Assembly: GCF_000967545.1 (NCBI RefSeq) | Contig: NZ_JXXV01000004.1 | Location: 1-64,000 of the forward strand | DNA: 64,000 bases | Source: Vibrio galatheae | GTDB taxonomy: Bacteria > Pseudomonadota > Gammaproteobacteria > Enterobacterales > Vibrionaceae | Direction: 5' to 3' | Part shown: piece after piece, positions 44,441 to 54,125 of the stretch | Position numbering within the stretch: position 1 is the first letter of the stretch | Layout: each line of letters begins with the position of its first letter | Notes under the pieces: generated by a model | Databases searched by the model: none | The model's input: the letters and a program-made list of their open reading frames with translations, nothing else | Told to the model about the DNA's origin: nothing | Translations under genes and position numbers: made by a program

Positions 44441-45364
44441 ATGATCCCGCTCATTTACCATCCTATCTATTCTCAGTTGCCTTTACCCGAAGGGCATCGT
44501 TATCCGATCAATAAATACCGTCTCTTGTTTGAAGCGATAGAAGAATTACGCAGTTTTGATCCTGTGTGGCAACGTACTTTTGACTACATCAAGCCCGCTC
44601 CCTTGGGGTTAGAGGAAGTCAATCAGGTGCACTGTCCTGACTATATCCAACAGTTAACCAGCGGACTGCTAGCGGCGCCTAAGATGCGTCGAATTGGATT
44701 TCCTTGGAGCGAAGCCTTGATTCAGCGCACGTTAACGTCGGCTGGTGGGACATGCGAAACCGTTCATCAAGCGGCTGAACAGGGCATTGCAATCCATTTG
44801 AGTGGCGGCTATCACCACGCTCATCGTGACTTTGGCAGTGGCTTTTGTTTGGTGAATGATTTGGTATTGGCAGCAAAGAGAGCGTTGACGCTAGAGGGCA
44901 TAGACAAGGTTTTGATTGTCGACAGCGATGTGCATCACGGAGATGGCACCGCAACCTTGTGCGATGGCGACCCTTCGATAGTGACGCTCTCTTTCCATTG
45001 CGATAAAAATTTTCCAGCGCGTAAACCAGACTCTGATCTCGATGTGCCACTGGCAAGAGAGACGCAAGACGAAGAATTTATGCTGGCCTTCACAAGTGTG
45101 GTCGAGATGGCGGTGAATCTGCATCAACCGGATATAATTATCTATGATGCTGGGGTCGATATTCACCAAGATGATGAGCTGGGTTACCTCAATGTTTCTA
45201 GCGATTGCATCTATGCAAGGGACGTGTTTATGTTTCAACTTGCCAAGCGACAGCAATTGCCTATCGCTTGCGTGGTGGGTGGCGGTTATCGTAGTCAGCA
45301 TCAAGACCTAGTCCCGATTCATATGCAACTCATTCGGGCAGCGCTCCATGTTTTTGGAAGTTAA
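44441..45364 (+). CDS. Histone-deacetylase superfamily protein (acetyl-amide hydrolase)
   Basis: The 307-residue cytoplasmic protein belongs to the Zn-dependent HDAC/acetylpolyamine amidohydrolase fold. Visible catalytic elements are the His pair in SGGYHHAHRDFGSGFC near residue 127, the zinc ligands in VDSDVHHGDGTA near residue 165, and DAGVDIHQDDELG near residue 238 with the third ligand. Bacterial members deacetylate polyamines, acetoin-related or small acyl substrates; the substrate here is unknown. ATG 44441 is the start. It is followed after 10 bases by the Nudix gene, so the two may be co-transcribed. Confidence 0.9.
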   Translation: MIPLIYHPIYSQLPLPEGHRYPINKYRLLFEAIEELRSFDPVWQRTFDYIKPAPLGLEEVNQVHCPDYIQQLTSGLLAAPKMRRIGFPWSEALIQRTLTSAGGTCETVHQAAEQGIAIHLSGGYHHAHRDFGSGFCLVNDLVLAAKRALTLEGIDKVLIVDSDVHHGDGTATLCDGDPSIVTLSFHCDKNFPARKPDSDLDVPLARETQDEEFMLAFTSVVEMAVNLHQPDIIIYDAGVDIHQDDELGYLNVSSDCIYARDVFMFQLAKRQQLPIACVVGGGYRSQHQDLVPIHMQLIRAALHVFGS

Positions 45365-45374
45365 AGGATAAGTT

Positions 45375-45857
45375 ATGCAACATCGAATTCGTGCCGCAGG
45401 GATAGTGATAAAAGAAGGCGCCATGTTATTACTTAAAGTTAAAGACTTTAGTGGTGAATATTGGATTCCACCCGGTGGCGGAATGGAAGCGGAAGACAGA
45501 AGTTCGAAAGCATGCGTTAAGCGAGAATTTAAAGAAGAAGCTGGCATTGATGTTCAGGTTGGGGAACTGATTTGTGTACGAGAGTTTTTCGAAACTCAAA
45601 GCCAACGTTACAACGCTGAGTTTTTCTATCTGATCGACGGTTTCTTAGGCACACCACATTTGGGGAATTTGTCGGGGTTAAATGACGAGGGCTATATTCA
45701 GTCGGTTCAATGGGTGCCTATTCCCCAATTGCCAGATCTGAGGATTTATCCCCCACAACTCAAAAATAAACTGATCGATTTGATTGAAGCTGAACGTTTT
45801 TCCACCCATTTAGGCAGCTATATTCAAGGGCACAATGAAGATATAGATCAACTTTGA
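45375..45857 (+). CDS. Nudix hydrolase
   Basis: The 160-residue protein hydrolyses a nucleoside-diphosphate-linked compound. It has the Nudix box region PPGGGMEAEDRSSKACVKRE followed by FKEEAGI (about residues 36-62); the catalytic REFKEEAG half is intact, but the first half has one extra residue relative to the G-x5-E-x7-RE pattern, so the first Glu of the box is displaced. Around it are beta-strands typical of the fold. It lies 10 bases after the HDAC-like gene. The substrate cannot be predicted. Confidence 0.85.
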   Translation: MQHRIRAAGIVIKEGAMLLLKVKDFSGEYWIPPGGGMEAEDRSSKACVKREFKEEAGIDVQVGELICVREFFETQSQRYNAEFFYLIDGFLGTPHLGNLSGLNDEGYIQSVQWVPIPQLPDLRIYPPQLKNKLIDLIEAERFSTHLGSYIQGHNEDIDQL

Positions 45858-45984
45858 TCTAGCAATAATTCGTACCACGTGACGTGACTAAGCATTGCTT
45901 CTTTACACTCCTTTACATCACATGACGTTACCTTACTTATATTAGTATATTCTTAAGTAGTGGAGCAAAGAGAAGGAAAACGTC

Positions 45985-46335
45985 ATGAAAATCAAAAGCA
46001 CGATAATTGCCTTACTCGGTATCGTTATCGCCTTCGGAGTAGTGGCTGGCGGAATGAAAAAAGGCATGAACAACAATATGTCGCGTCCAGCATTTTCACA
46101 GTTTGATCTGGATGGTGATGGCAAGATAACCGAAGCCGAGTTCAATCAAGCACGCTCAGAGCGTATTGCCCAGCGAGCGGAAGAGGGGCGTACGTTAAAA
46201 AATATCAATCAAAGCCAAAGTTTTGCTTCGTTAGATAGCAACGCGGATGGCGCTATCTCTCAACAAGAGTTTAACGCTCATCAAGGCTTGGCGAACCCCA
46301 AAAATACTATGGGCAAAGGCAAAAACAATCAATAG
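45985..46335 (+). CDS. Exported EF-hand calcium-binding protein
   Basis: The 116-residue protein has an N-terminal hydrophobic segment (KSTIIALLGIVIAFGVVAG), acting as signal peptide or anchor, and two EF-hand loops: DLDGDGKITEAE (about residue 42) and DSNADGAISQQE (about residue 78). Both keep Asp at position 1 and Glu at position 12, so calcium binding is likely. The role is unknown. It is a separate unit, 126 bases before the RND operon. Confidence 0.88.
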   Translation: MKIKSTIIALLGIVIAFGVVAGGMKKGMNNNMSRPAFSQFDLDGDGKITEAEFNQARSERIAQRAEEGRTLKNINQSQSFASLDSNADGAISQQEFNAHQGLANPKNTMGKGKNNQ

Positions 46336-46461
46336 CTCAATTCAATCAGGCCTCCATTTGTGAGGCCTGACTTATTTTTAGATCAAAGAAGCAAACACGC
46401 TTATGTTGGTGTGCTAATTTTTAATTAAGTTAAAGCTAATATACATGGTGAGGGAATCGCT

Positions 46462-47784
46462 ATGACTAGGTATAGCAGGTTACAAAGGGCTCTGTTTATT
46501 CCTCCTGTCTTGTTGGGCATCGTGTTATTGGTCGTGGCACCGGGAATGAAGGCCGAACCGCCTAAAGCGAGTACTACTGCGGCTAAAAAGGTGGTCCGGG
46601 TGCTGAAAGTTGAGCCACGAAATATCCAACCTTCAGCCATCGGATATGGGCATACCGAACCCGCTCAAGACTGGCAAGCGCAGTCCGAACTCGACGGCGC
46701 AGTTGTATGGGTTTCTGAGCAATACAAAACGGGCACCATTATTCGTAAAGACAGCGAAATCCTCAGAATCGATCCTGCCTCTTATCAACTCACCATTGCC
46801 CGCTTGCAGGCAGAGCTTGAAGTGCTAACGCTGACCAGCCAAGCCATTATCGATTCTCTCAAGATTGCAGAGAAAGAGTTTCAGGTACAACAGTCTGAAT
46901 ATGCCCGATCAATCAAATTGAGTGAGACAGGGCATATCTCCAAAACAGAGAAAGACCGTGCGACTAAAGACTTACTCAGTAGCCAGCAACAGCTCCAGAC
47001 TCAAAAAAACCAGCTGGCGATTAATCAAGCGCAACAGAAGGTATTACAAACGGAACTTGCGCTTGCAAACCGTGATCTTGAACAAACCATGATTAAAGCG
47101 CCGTTTGATATTCGTATTGTCGAAACCTTGGTTGGGCTTGCTGAGTATGTCAACAAGGGGGAGTTGCTGTTCAAAGCGGATGGCATCGATGCCGTCGAGG
47201 TCCGTGCGCAGTTTCCGCTTGGTAAAATGCGCCCACTAAGAAACTCCAATCGTTTAGACTCGCTTGACGAAGATGTGCATAGCAACTTGAGCGCGACAGT
47301 AGAACTCCAGGCTGGCGATAAAGTGATCACTTGGCCTGCCGAGGTCAGCCGCTCCGGCGGTGAAATCGATGCCCAGACTCAAAGCCAAAGCCTGGTTGCA
47401 CAAGTCAATCAGCCCTATCAGCAAGCCATTCCCGGAGCGAAACCGCCGCTAATTCGTGGGACTTTCGTTAAAGTCACGATTAAAGCACCGATGATGGAGC
47501 AACAAGTCTTGCTACCGATAAACGCCATTCATGACGGTAAAGTTTACACTGTCTCTGAAGGTAAACTGAAAAGCAAACCTGTCAGGATTGATTTCGTCCA
47601 AGGGCAAGTTGCGGTGATCAAATCTGGCGTGGAATTCGGTGATGTGGTTGTACTAAGTAAGCTTTCACCCGCCGTTGAGGGGATGGCTTTACAACCGCAA
47701 CCGGATGAGAAAATCGGCCTTTGGTTGGATACGCTGAGCGGATTTAAAGCCGCAAACGCGATTCAGAAAGAGGGCAAATTATGA
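46462..47784 (+). CDS. RND efflux periplasmic adaptor (HlyD/MFP family)
   Basis: The 440-residue protein is the membrane-fusion subunit of a tripartite efflux pump. It has an N-terminal signal or anchor (RALFIPPVLLGIVLLVVAPG), a lipoyl-like half-motif (ILRIDPASYQLTIARLQAELE), a long coiled-coil hairpin (about 115-210), the second lipoyl half (TMIKAPFDIRIVETLVGLAEYV), and C-terminal beta-barrel domains. It overlaps the RND transporter gene by 4 bases (ATGA). Its outer-membrane TolC partner is not in the operon and is presumably encoded elsewhere. Confidence 0.92.
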   Translation: MTRYSRLQRALFIPPVLLGIVLLVVAPGMKAEPPKASTTAAKKVVRVLKVEPRNIQPSAIGYGHTEPAQDWQAQSELDGAVVWVSEQYKTGTIIRKDSEILRIDPASYQLTIARLQAELEVLTLTSQAIIDSLKIAEKEFQVQQSEYARSIKLSETGHISKTEKDRATKDLLSSQQQLQTQKNQLAINQAQQKVLQTELALANRDLEQTMIKAPFDIRIVETLVGLAEYVNKGELLFKADGIDAVEVRAQFPLGKMRPLRNSNRLDSLDEDVHSNLSATVELQAGDKVITWPAEVSRSGGEIDAQTQSQSLVAQVNQPYQQAIPGAKPPLIRGTFVKVTIKAPMMEQQVLLPINAIHDGKVYTVSEGKLKSKPVRIDFVQGQVAVIKSGVEFGDVVVLSKLSPAVEGMALQPQPDEKIGLWLDTLSGFKAANAIQKEGKL

Positions 47785-50700
47785 TCGCTTTTTTTGCCCG
47801 GCACGCCACTGGCGCTAATGTCCTGATGATGGCGGTACTGCTGTTAGGGGCTTTTGCCTTGCCCAAACTGCAGAAAGACACTTTTCCGCTGACGCCGACC
47901 AAAAATATTGAGGTTCGGATCGTCTATCCGGGTGCGTCGCCTTTTGAGATGATGGAAGAAGTGTGTTACCCGTTGGAAGATTCTCTCGATAAGCTGAGTG
48001 GAATTAAAGAGTTAAGCTGTGATGCCCGAGAGAATTTGGTCATCGCCAATGTGGAAATTGGCGATGATGAAGACATCGACACCTTAACTAGCGATATTCA
48101 GCAGCAGGTTAACGCAATCAATGATTTTCCGGATCGGGTTGAGCAGATCACGGTGTCGAAACTGGACCGGGTGGCAACGGTGGCCAGTGTTGCTATTACC
48201 GGCAATATGTCAGACAGGGACTTATATCTTTACGCCCAACAAATTAAGCACAAGCTAAAAGAGAGCCCACTGATCGCGCAGGTGACCGTGAGCGGTTTTG
48301 CGGATCAAGAAATAGAGATTCGCGTGTCACAGTGGAAGTTGCAACAGTACGGTCTGAGTGTGTCTGACTTGTCCAATCTGGTACAACAGCAAAGTATCAG
48401 CACTCCTGCTGGTGTATTTAGTAATGACTTGGAAGAGATCAGTGTCCGCTTCGACCACTTAGGCAGCAGCGTCAGAGACTTCGAAAATATCGTGATTAAA
48501 TCCAGTGAGGCGGGGACTCAGGTTCGCCTCGGTGATGTTGCCGTTATTCAACAGAAGTTCACTACCAATGAAAATCAAATCCTGTTCAATGGTCAGCGTG
48601 CCGCTTTGCTTCAGGTGTCCAAAACGCAATTTCAAGATACCTTAACGGTCAAAGATGCGATCGTCAGCATCGTTGAAAAAGAACAGGCGAAAGCCCCTGA
48701 AGGCGTCGCTTTAACCATCACCCAAGATTCCAGCACCAATATTATTGAGCGTTTGAGAATTCTCACCAGCAATGGTGTGCAGGGATTAGCACTGGCGTTT
48801 TTGATGTTGTGGGCGTTCTTTAATATTCGCTTTAGCTTTTGGGTCACTATGGGGCTGCCGGTTTCATTCCTTGGTGCCATTTTTGCGATACAACTTCTCG
48901 GTTATACCCTGAATATGATGACGCTGGTCGGGTTGATTGTTGCGATTGGTTTGCTAATGGACGACTCGTTGATCATTGCAGAAAACATCGCCGCCAAGAG
49001 GCAACAAGGGCTACCCGTGTTTGACGCTGCAGTTGAAGGCACCAAGCAAGTCTTGCCAGGTGTGATTGCATCGTTTGCTACCACCATCATGGTGATAGGG
49101 CCGCTGATGTTTCTCACAGGCAATATGGGCGAAGTACTACGCTATATTCCTATCGTGTTATTGATTACGTTGCTTGTTAGTCTGGTAGAAGCTTTCTTGA
49201 TCTTGCCCTCTCACTTGGCGCACAGCCATACGGAGTTTCGCTCCAATCCAATACGAGATAAATTCATTACTGGGTTTGAAAGCATCAGAGATAGATTCTT
49301 TGTGCCAGTGAGTGTCAAGGCGATGAATACACCTTATCTTTCACTAGGGATATTGGTGATGGTGGTGATGATTTCAACCGCTTCCATTTCGTCAGGCTGG
49401 CTGAAATTCAAAGCCATGCCTGCCTTGGAAAGTGATGTGCTTCAGGCGCGTATCTTACTCCCTCAAGGCAGTTTACTGAGCCAGACAGAGGCGGTGGTGG
49501 AGAAGGTTTCAAACGCGCTTGATGAACTCAACCAAGAATACGCAGAGAAATACCCAAGCTCACAACCTTTGGTCGCGAGCACCACCATCATGTTCAGCTC
49601 AAATGTTGATGCCAATGAATCGGGGCCGCACATGGCAACCGTCAGTGCCGATCTACTGCCAGCGCAGTTTAGGCAGCAGAGCATTAAAGATCTGATCCAA
49701 GATTGGAAACAAAAAGTAGGCCCTACTGCCGATGTGGTTTCACTCAAGTTTACCGATAAAGAACGCGGTATCGCTGGTAATGGCATTGATATTCGAGTTC
49801 AGGGTGAGTCGTTAGAACAGCTCAATCAAGTCAGCCGCTCGCTTGTGAAATGGTTGAAAGGATTTGACGGTGTTTATAACCTCTCCACCGACCTGCGTGA
49901 GGGCAGAACCGAATTCCACGTCAACCTTAAAGATGAAGCGGGCGTGATGGGCGTGAATGCTTCCAACATTGCTCAAACGCTGCGCAGCGCGGTAAAAGGC
50001 AGTACTGATCTGACGGTTTTCCAACAAGGCGAGCTGGTGGATATTAGTGTGAGATTGGATGAGTTTACGCACCAAGCTAGCCTGTATGAGTTGAATAATT
50101 TGATGGTGACGGCAGGCAATGGAACCCTTGTTCCGCTATCAAGTGTGGCGACCTTTGACAGAAAGCAAGCCTTCTCGCGAATTCACCGTATTAATGGGAT
50201 GAACACTGTGGTTGTGCAAGGCAATATCGATACTCGTGTTGCCAATGCGCGCGAAATCATGCTGCAGTTCAATAGTGAATTTGTTCCGCAAATTCAACAG
50301 AAATTCCCAGAGGTCAGTTTTGTTTCTCAAGGTCAGGATAAAGAAAGCTCAGATACAGGCTCTTCACTAGCAACCTTCTTTGCGCTTGGCGTGGTGGGGA
50401 TCTATCTTATCTTGGTGTTCCTGTTCCAAAGTTACACTCAACCTATCGCTGTGCTACTGGCGATACCGATGGGCTGGATTGGTGTGGTATGGGGGCACTT
50501 GGGCATGGGGTTCGATTTGACCATTCCAAGCTTGGTGGGCTTCGCAACCTTGGCGGGTATCGTCGTCAACGACAACATTTTGTTGGTCAATTTTATTAAG
50601 CAGAACATCGCCCAAGGCGAGCGTTTGATCGATGCGTGTAAAGTGGCGGTGCGTGATCGATTCAGAGCAATATTTATTACCTCGTTAACCACTTTTGCCG

Positions 50701-50885
50701 GCTTGCTTCCACTGTTAACCGAAACCAGTACGCAGGCGCAATTTCTGATCCCGTTAATTGCCAGTATTGCGTTTGGCTTAGTCTCGGCCACGTTGCTCGC
50801 GTCAATTGTTGTGCCTTGTGTGCTGCTTATTTTGGACGATTTAAAGTTAACTCATTTTACAAGATCTGAGCGAATTTCAGTTTGA
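47781..50885 (+). CDS. RND-family efflux transporter
   Basis: The 1034-residue inner-membrane protein has the RND layout of 12 TM helices with two large periplasmic loops. It starts with an N-terminal TM helix, then VRIVYPGASPFEMMEEVCYPLEDSL. TM4 carries VGLIVAIGLLMDDSLIIAENI, the Asp pair of the proton relay. The second half repeats the fold (VGIYLILVFLFQSYTQPIAVLLAIP, GFATLAGIVVNDNILLVNF). Length and sequence fit multidrug or solute exporters of the AcrB superfamily; the substrate is unknown. No local regulator accompanies the pair. Confidence 0.93.
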   Translation: MIAFFARHATGANVLMMAVLLLGAFALPKLQKDTFPLTPTKNIEVRIVYPGASPFEMMEEVCYPLEDSLDKLSGIKELSCDARENLVIANVEIGDDEDIDTLTSDIQQQVNAINDFPDRVEQITVSKLDRVATVASVAITGNMSDRDLYLYAQQIKHKLKESPLIAQVTVSGFADQEIEIRVSQWKLQQYGLSVSDLSNLVQQQSISTPAGVFSNDLEEISVRFDHLGSSVRDFENIVIKSSEAGTQVRLGDVAVIQQKFTTNENQILFNGQRAALLQVSKTQFQDTLTVKDAIVSIVEKEQAKAPEGVALTITQDSSTNIIERLRILTSNGVQGLALAFLMLWAFFNIRFSFWVTMGLPVSFLGAIFAIQLLGYTLNMMTLVGLIVAIGLLMDDSLIIAENIAAKRQQGLPVFDAAVEGTKQVLPGVIASFATTIMVIGPLMFLTGNMGEVLRYIPIVLLITLLVSLVEAFLILPSHLAHSHTEFRSNPIRDKFITGFESIRDRFFVPVSVKAMNTPYLSLGILVMVVMISTASISSGWLKFKAMPALESDVLQARILLPQGSLLSQTEAVVEKVSNALDELNQEYAEKYPSSQPLVASTTIMFSSNVDANESGPHMATVSADLLPAQFRQQSIKDLIQDWKQKVGPTADVVSLKFTDKERGIAGNGIDIRVQGESLEQLNQVSRSLVKWLKGFDGVYNLSTDLREGRTEFHVNLKDEAGVMGVNASNIAQTLRSAVKGSTDLTVFQQGELVDISVRLDEFTHQASLYELNNLMVTAGNGTLVPLSSVATFDRKQAFSRIHRINGMNTVVVQGNIDTRVANAREIMLQFNSEFVPQIQQKFPEVSFVSQGQDKESSDTGSSLATFFALGVVGIYLILVFLFQSYTQPIAVLLAIPMGWIGVVWGHLGMGFDLTIPSLVGFATLAGIVVNDNILLVNFIKQNIAQGERLIDACKVAVRDRFRAIFITSLTTFAGLLPLLTETSTQAQFLIPLIASIAFGLVSATLLASIVVPCVLLILDDLKLTHFTRSERISV

Positions 50886-50965
50886 TTTTTAGGTAACTAA
50901 AGGTGAGGAAGAGGATGCAAACTGAGCACTTGGTTAAGCATACAATGATTTTTATCTGCATTAGA

Positions 50966-51002
50966 AACGAAAAAAGCCGTTGATAATCAACGGCTTTTTT
51001 AC
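50966..51002. terminator. Terminator shared by the RND operon and tRNA-Ser
   Basis: GCCGTTGA-TAA-TCAACGGC-like dyad (stem 50976-50994) with A- and T-runs on both sides, so it can terminate both the operon (plus) and tRNA-Ser (minus). Confidence 0.85.
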
Positions 51003-51008
51003 TGAAAG

Positions 51009-51099
51009 TGGCGGAGAGATAGGGATTTGAACCCTAGATACGCTATTAACGTATGCCGGTTTTCAAGACCGGTGCTTTCAACCACTCAGCCATCTCTCC
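51009..51099 (-). tRNA. tRNA-Ser (anticodon TGA)
   Basis: The minus strand gives a 91-nt tRNA starting GGAGAGATGGCTGAGTGG, with anticodon loop CTTGAAA (TGA), a long variable arm (CATACGTTAATAGCGTATC) as expected for serine, T-arm GGTTCAAATCC and CCA end. Confidence 0.96.
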
Positions 51100-51110
51100 G
51101 TATGGGCGCA

Positions 51111-51139
51111 ATAATAATGGCCTTGATTGTGTTTGTAAA
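51111..51139 (-). promoter_or_regulatory. Promoter of tRNA-Ser
   Basis: Minus strand TTTACA (51134-51139) and TATTAT (51111-51116) with a 17-base spacer and a GC-rich discriminator. Confidence 0.7.
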
Positions 51140-51197
51140 CCCTTGATTGAACTGATTGAACGCTTTGTGAGCGAATTGTCTAAGTTTTCTGTTCGTC

Positions 51198-53684
51198 TCA
51201 GTTGCTGTTAACTAGTTGCTGATTTGATCTAGAGCCTAACCACTGCAATAGCTGCTCTTCAGGCATCGGCTTAGCAAATAGAAACCCTTGATAAATGTGG
51301 CAACCTAACGCCTCAAGCTTTTGAGCTTGCTGCTCGGTTTCGACACCCTCTGCAATCACATCGACGTTAATGCTCTGTCCAATAGAGATAATGGTATCGG
51401 TGAGTGGGGAAGACGTCTGAGCTTGAAGCTCGTCTATGAAGGCCTTATCAATTTTTAACACATCAATAGGTAAATCGCGTAGATAAGCGAGTGACGAATA
51501 GCCAGTACCAAAATCATCTAACGCAACTTTAATTCCATTCTTATTGAGATAAATCAGTTTGGTTTTGGCATCTTCCACATCGCGCAATACCGCAGTTTCA
51601 GTCAACTCTAGCATTATGCTTTGCGGGTTAATGTTCCACTGTTGGATTTTAGCCAAAATGTACTCTGCAAAATTAGGCAAAGCGAACTGCCACGCAGAAA
51701 TATTGATAGAAAGGTGTTGAATATTGTCTCTATGAGTGTGCTCGATGCTTGCAAGGAATCTTAAAGATTCATCAAGCACCCACTCTCCTATTGGGTGTAT
51801 TAGCCCCGTTTCTTCCGCTAACGGGATAAAGTCGGCAGGGGATACAAAACCCAATTCAGGATCATGCCAACGCAGTAGTGCTTCCGCGCCGTACACTTGT
51901 TGGCTGGAGGTAACCTGAGGTTGATAGTAGAGCGACAGTCGATTCGCGCCGATGGCTTTTTTTAGTGCAGACTGAATGTTTAACTTTTCTATCGCCGCGG
52001 TTTGCATTTCTGGCTTGTACATAACACTGCAGTTACGCCCGCTGTTCTTGGCTTTGTATAACGCAAGCTCAGTAAAGCGCATCATATCGAGAACGGTTGA
52101 TGATTCAGCCACAACTTGCGCCACGCCAATGCTTAGATTGATATCAATAAGATGGTCACCCATCACGATTGGCTCGTCAAAAACATCCAGAAGCTGTTTA
52201 TCGAATTGACCGTCATAGGCGTCTGAGACTATGAGAAACTCATCACCTCCGACTCGCGCAACGAATTGATTTGGTGAAATAAATTCACTCAGTTTGCGGC
52301 CAATCACACGAAGTAAGTCATCGCCAATGTCGTGACCAAGTGCATCATTGATGGTCTTGAAATGGTCTAAGTCGAGGAAATAGAGACAGATTGTATCCTT
52401 AGCGTGTCTGGGATTATCTATTTTATTTTGTAAATATTCATAGGCTTGGGCTCTATTGGGCAAGCGCGTCAAATAGTCCTCATAGGCCATAGATCTCACT
52501 TTACGTAATGCGATATCACGCTGGATTTCAGCGCTGGCACGTGCGGAAAAGATTTCTACGATATGTTTGATTTGTTTAGATGTTTTCCTTGGTTTGGTAT
52601 CGAGCACGACAAACAAGCCGATCGGAGTGTCATGATCGTTGAGAATCGGTGCGCCGATATAGCTTTGGATATGCATATCTTCAAGCAGATGATCGGACGG
52701 AAACAGGGCTTGCACGCCTTCGGGGAACTGACAGATCTCATTGGCCATCACATTTTCACATGGCGTATCTTTGAGTGAATACGAGAAGTTGTCCGCTACG
52801 ACACCATTGACACACACCGCTTTGGTGGAAATGGTTTCCTTATCTTGACTAAGTAGGCCAATAAAACAGTACTTTGCACCAATAATATCGGATAGATGTG
52901 TGACGAGCTGTTGATAAAAATGGTGGCCTGATTCGTAGGTAACGCCTTTTGCTATCGCTTCTAACGAAGCCTGATATTTTACGACTAATCGGTTTTGTGC
53001 TCGTAAGTCTTTTTGCAGTAAAAAGCTCATAAAAATAATGAAGGCAGTAAACACAAAACCAACCACATAGACACTTTCTAGCTCACCGCGGTCGATCTGT
53101 GAGCCCATATAACCAGCGATGACAATCAGCAGGGCAAATATGCCAAAGCCAATAGTAAAACTGTCTAGCTTGGCTTTTAAGAAGTGGAATAACGAGTAAA
53201 ACACCCATCCAAGGTAGACATAGGTAAAACCATGAAATATATACCCTAAAGGTGAAGGCTCTGCACGGATGAGCGAAGCATTAAAACCCAGCACGTCAAA
53301 ATGATGTAGATAGGCGGGTTCAACGAATCGAACCGAGTAGTCTGATATGAGGTTTAGTACTAAAACGAGTAAAGAGTAGCCGCAGATAAAGTAGTACAGT
53401 TTTCGGTTTGGTCGCTGAGTATAGCTGGAAACAACGGCAAAGAAAGCGACGTAGAGAAAGCACAAAGCACTTACTTGTAGTTTTATCATCACAACGGAGT
53501 GAGCAAGGTTTGTGCTACTGAAATAGAGATATGAGAATAGTTGATAGAAGAATATGCTTAACGCTAAAAACGAACATGAAAAATAGAGCGTTCGTCTGCT
53601 TTGGGAAAAGGCGATAGCGAAAAAATGGAAGCTAGCAAAAATGAGAACGCCACAACTTAGCCAGAAAGCCGACTCAACTATCAA
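51198..53684 (-). CDS. 7TM-GAF-GGDEF-EAL membrane protein (cyclic-di-GMP turnover)
   Basis: The 828-residue protein has about seven TM helices in residues 1-225, a GAF-type domain (about 240-395), GGDEF (about 405-565) with the intact motif ARVGGDEFLIV, and EAL (about 575-820). The EAL domain keeps EALLRWHD, LELTETAVL, DDFGTGYSS and EGVETEQQA. Both activities are possible; which dominates cannot be read. No RxxD inhibitory site precedes GGDEF (the region is ISPNQFVAR). It is a single-gene unit on the minus strand. Confidence 0.9.
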   Translation of the reverse strand: MIVESAFWLSCGVLIFASFHFFAIAFSQSRRTLYFSCSFLALSIFFYQLFSYLYFSSTNLAHSVVMIKLQVSALCFLYVAFFAVVSSYTQRPNRKLYYFICGYSLLVLVLNLISDYSVRFVEPAYLHHFDVLGFNASLIRAEPSPLGYIFHGFTYVYLGWVFYSLFHFLKAKLDSFTIGFGIFALLIVIAGYMGSQIDRGELESVYVVGFVFTAFIIFMSFLLQKDLRAQNRLVVKYQASLEAIAKGVTYESGHHFYQQLVTHLSDIIGAKYCFIGLLSQDKETISTKAVCVNGVVADNFSYSLKDTPCENVMANEICQFPEGVQALFPSDHLLEDMHIQSYIGAPILNDHDTPIGLFVVLDTKPRKTSKQIKHIVEIFSARASAEIQRDIALRKVRSMAYEDYLTRLPNRAQAYEYLQNKIDNPRHAKDTICLYFLDLDHFKTINDALGHDIGDDLLRVIGRKLSEFISPNQFVARVGGDEFLIVSDAYDGQFDKQLLDVFDEPIVMGDHLIDINLSIGVAQVVAESSTVLDMMRFTELALYKAKNSGRNCSVMYKPEMQTAAIEKLNIQSALKKAIGANRLSLYYQPQVTSSQQVYGAEALLRWHDPELGFVSPADFIPLAEETGLIHPIGEWVLDESLRFLASIEHTHRDNIQHLSINISAWQFALPNFAEYILAKIQQWNINPQSIMLELTETAVLRDVEDAKTKLIYLNKNGIKVALDDFGTGYSSLAYLRDLPIDVLKIDKAFIDELQAQTSSPLTDTIISIGQSINVDVIAEGVETEQQAQKLEALGCHIYQGFLFAKPMPEEQLLQWLGSRSNQQLVNSN

Positions 53685-53958
53685 AATATGACCTTTATTT
53701 CAGTGAGAGCGATAACCTACATTCTAATACAAGATTAGATATTTTTCGTGAGACGTGTCCAAGAGGTTGCGCATAGGTTTATAAAATGTTGTCAATTTGC
53801 GGCGCAAAACGATTTAAAGCGAATTATCAGTGAATTGCTTTATGGACAGGTCAATGTATAGGGAGTGTATAAAAGGAGATTTACATAATGTGTGGCAACA
53901 CGTTAAGCCAGCTAAAGGGGAAATCAGAGCACATTAACGTATGGAATCGTAAGTAAGC
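53685..53958. other. Upstream region of the 7TM-GGDEF-EAL gene, nothing recognised
   Basis: AT-rich, no open frame with a start of useful length and no supported regulatory site. Confidence 0.4.
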
Positions 53959-53960
53959 AA

Positions 53961-53983
53961 AAAGAGAGCCGAAGCTCTCTTTT
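53961..53983 (-). terminator. Terminator of tRNA-Pro
   Basis: AGAGAGC-CGAA-GCTCTCT dyad flanked by A- and T-runs, directly after the tRNA 3' end on the minus strand. Confidence 0.85.
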
Positions 53984-53993
53984 CTAGGTGTAA

Positions 53994-54070
53994 TGGTCGG
54001 ACTGACAAGATTTGAACTTGCGACCCCCGACACCCCATGACGGTGCGCTACCAAGCTGCGCTACAGTCCG
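53994..54070 (-). tRNA. tRNA-Pro (anticodon GGG)
   Basis: The minus strand gives a 77-nt tRNA starting CGGACTGTAGCGCAGCTTGG, D-arm AGCTTGGTAGCGC, anticodon loop ATGGGGT (GGG), T-arm and CCA end. The anticodon stem and loop match enterobacterial tRNA-Pro(GGG). Confidence 0.95.
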
Positions 54071-54079
54071 ATGCCTGTT

Positions 54080-54108
54080 AATTTAATCGTAAATCATCGG
54101 CAGGTCAA
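54080..54108 (-). promoter_or_regulatory. Promoter of tRNA-Pro
   Basis: Minus strand TTGACC (54103-54108) and TAAATT (54080-54085) with a 17-base spacer, in the short gap after pbgA. Confidence 0.65.
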
Positions 54109-54125
54109 TGCAATAACACTATGAT

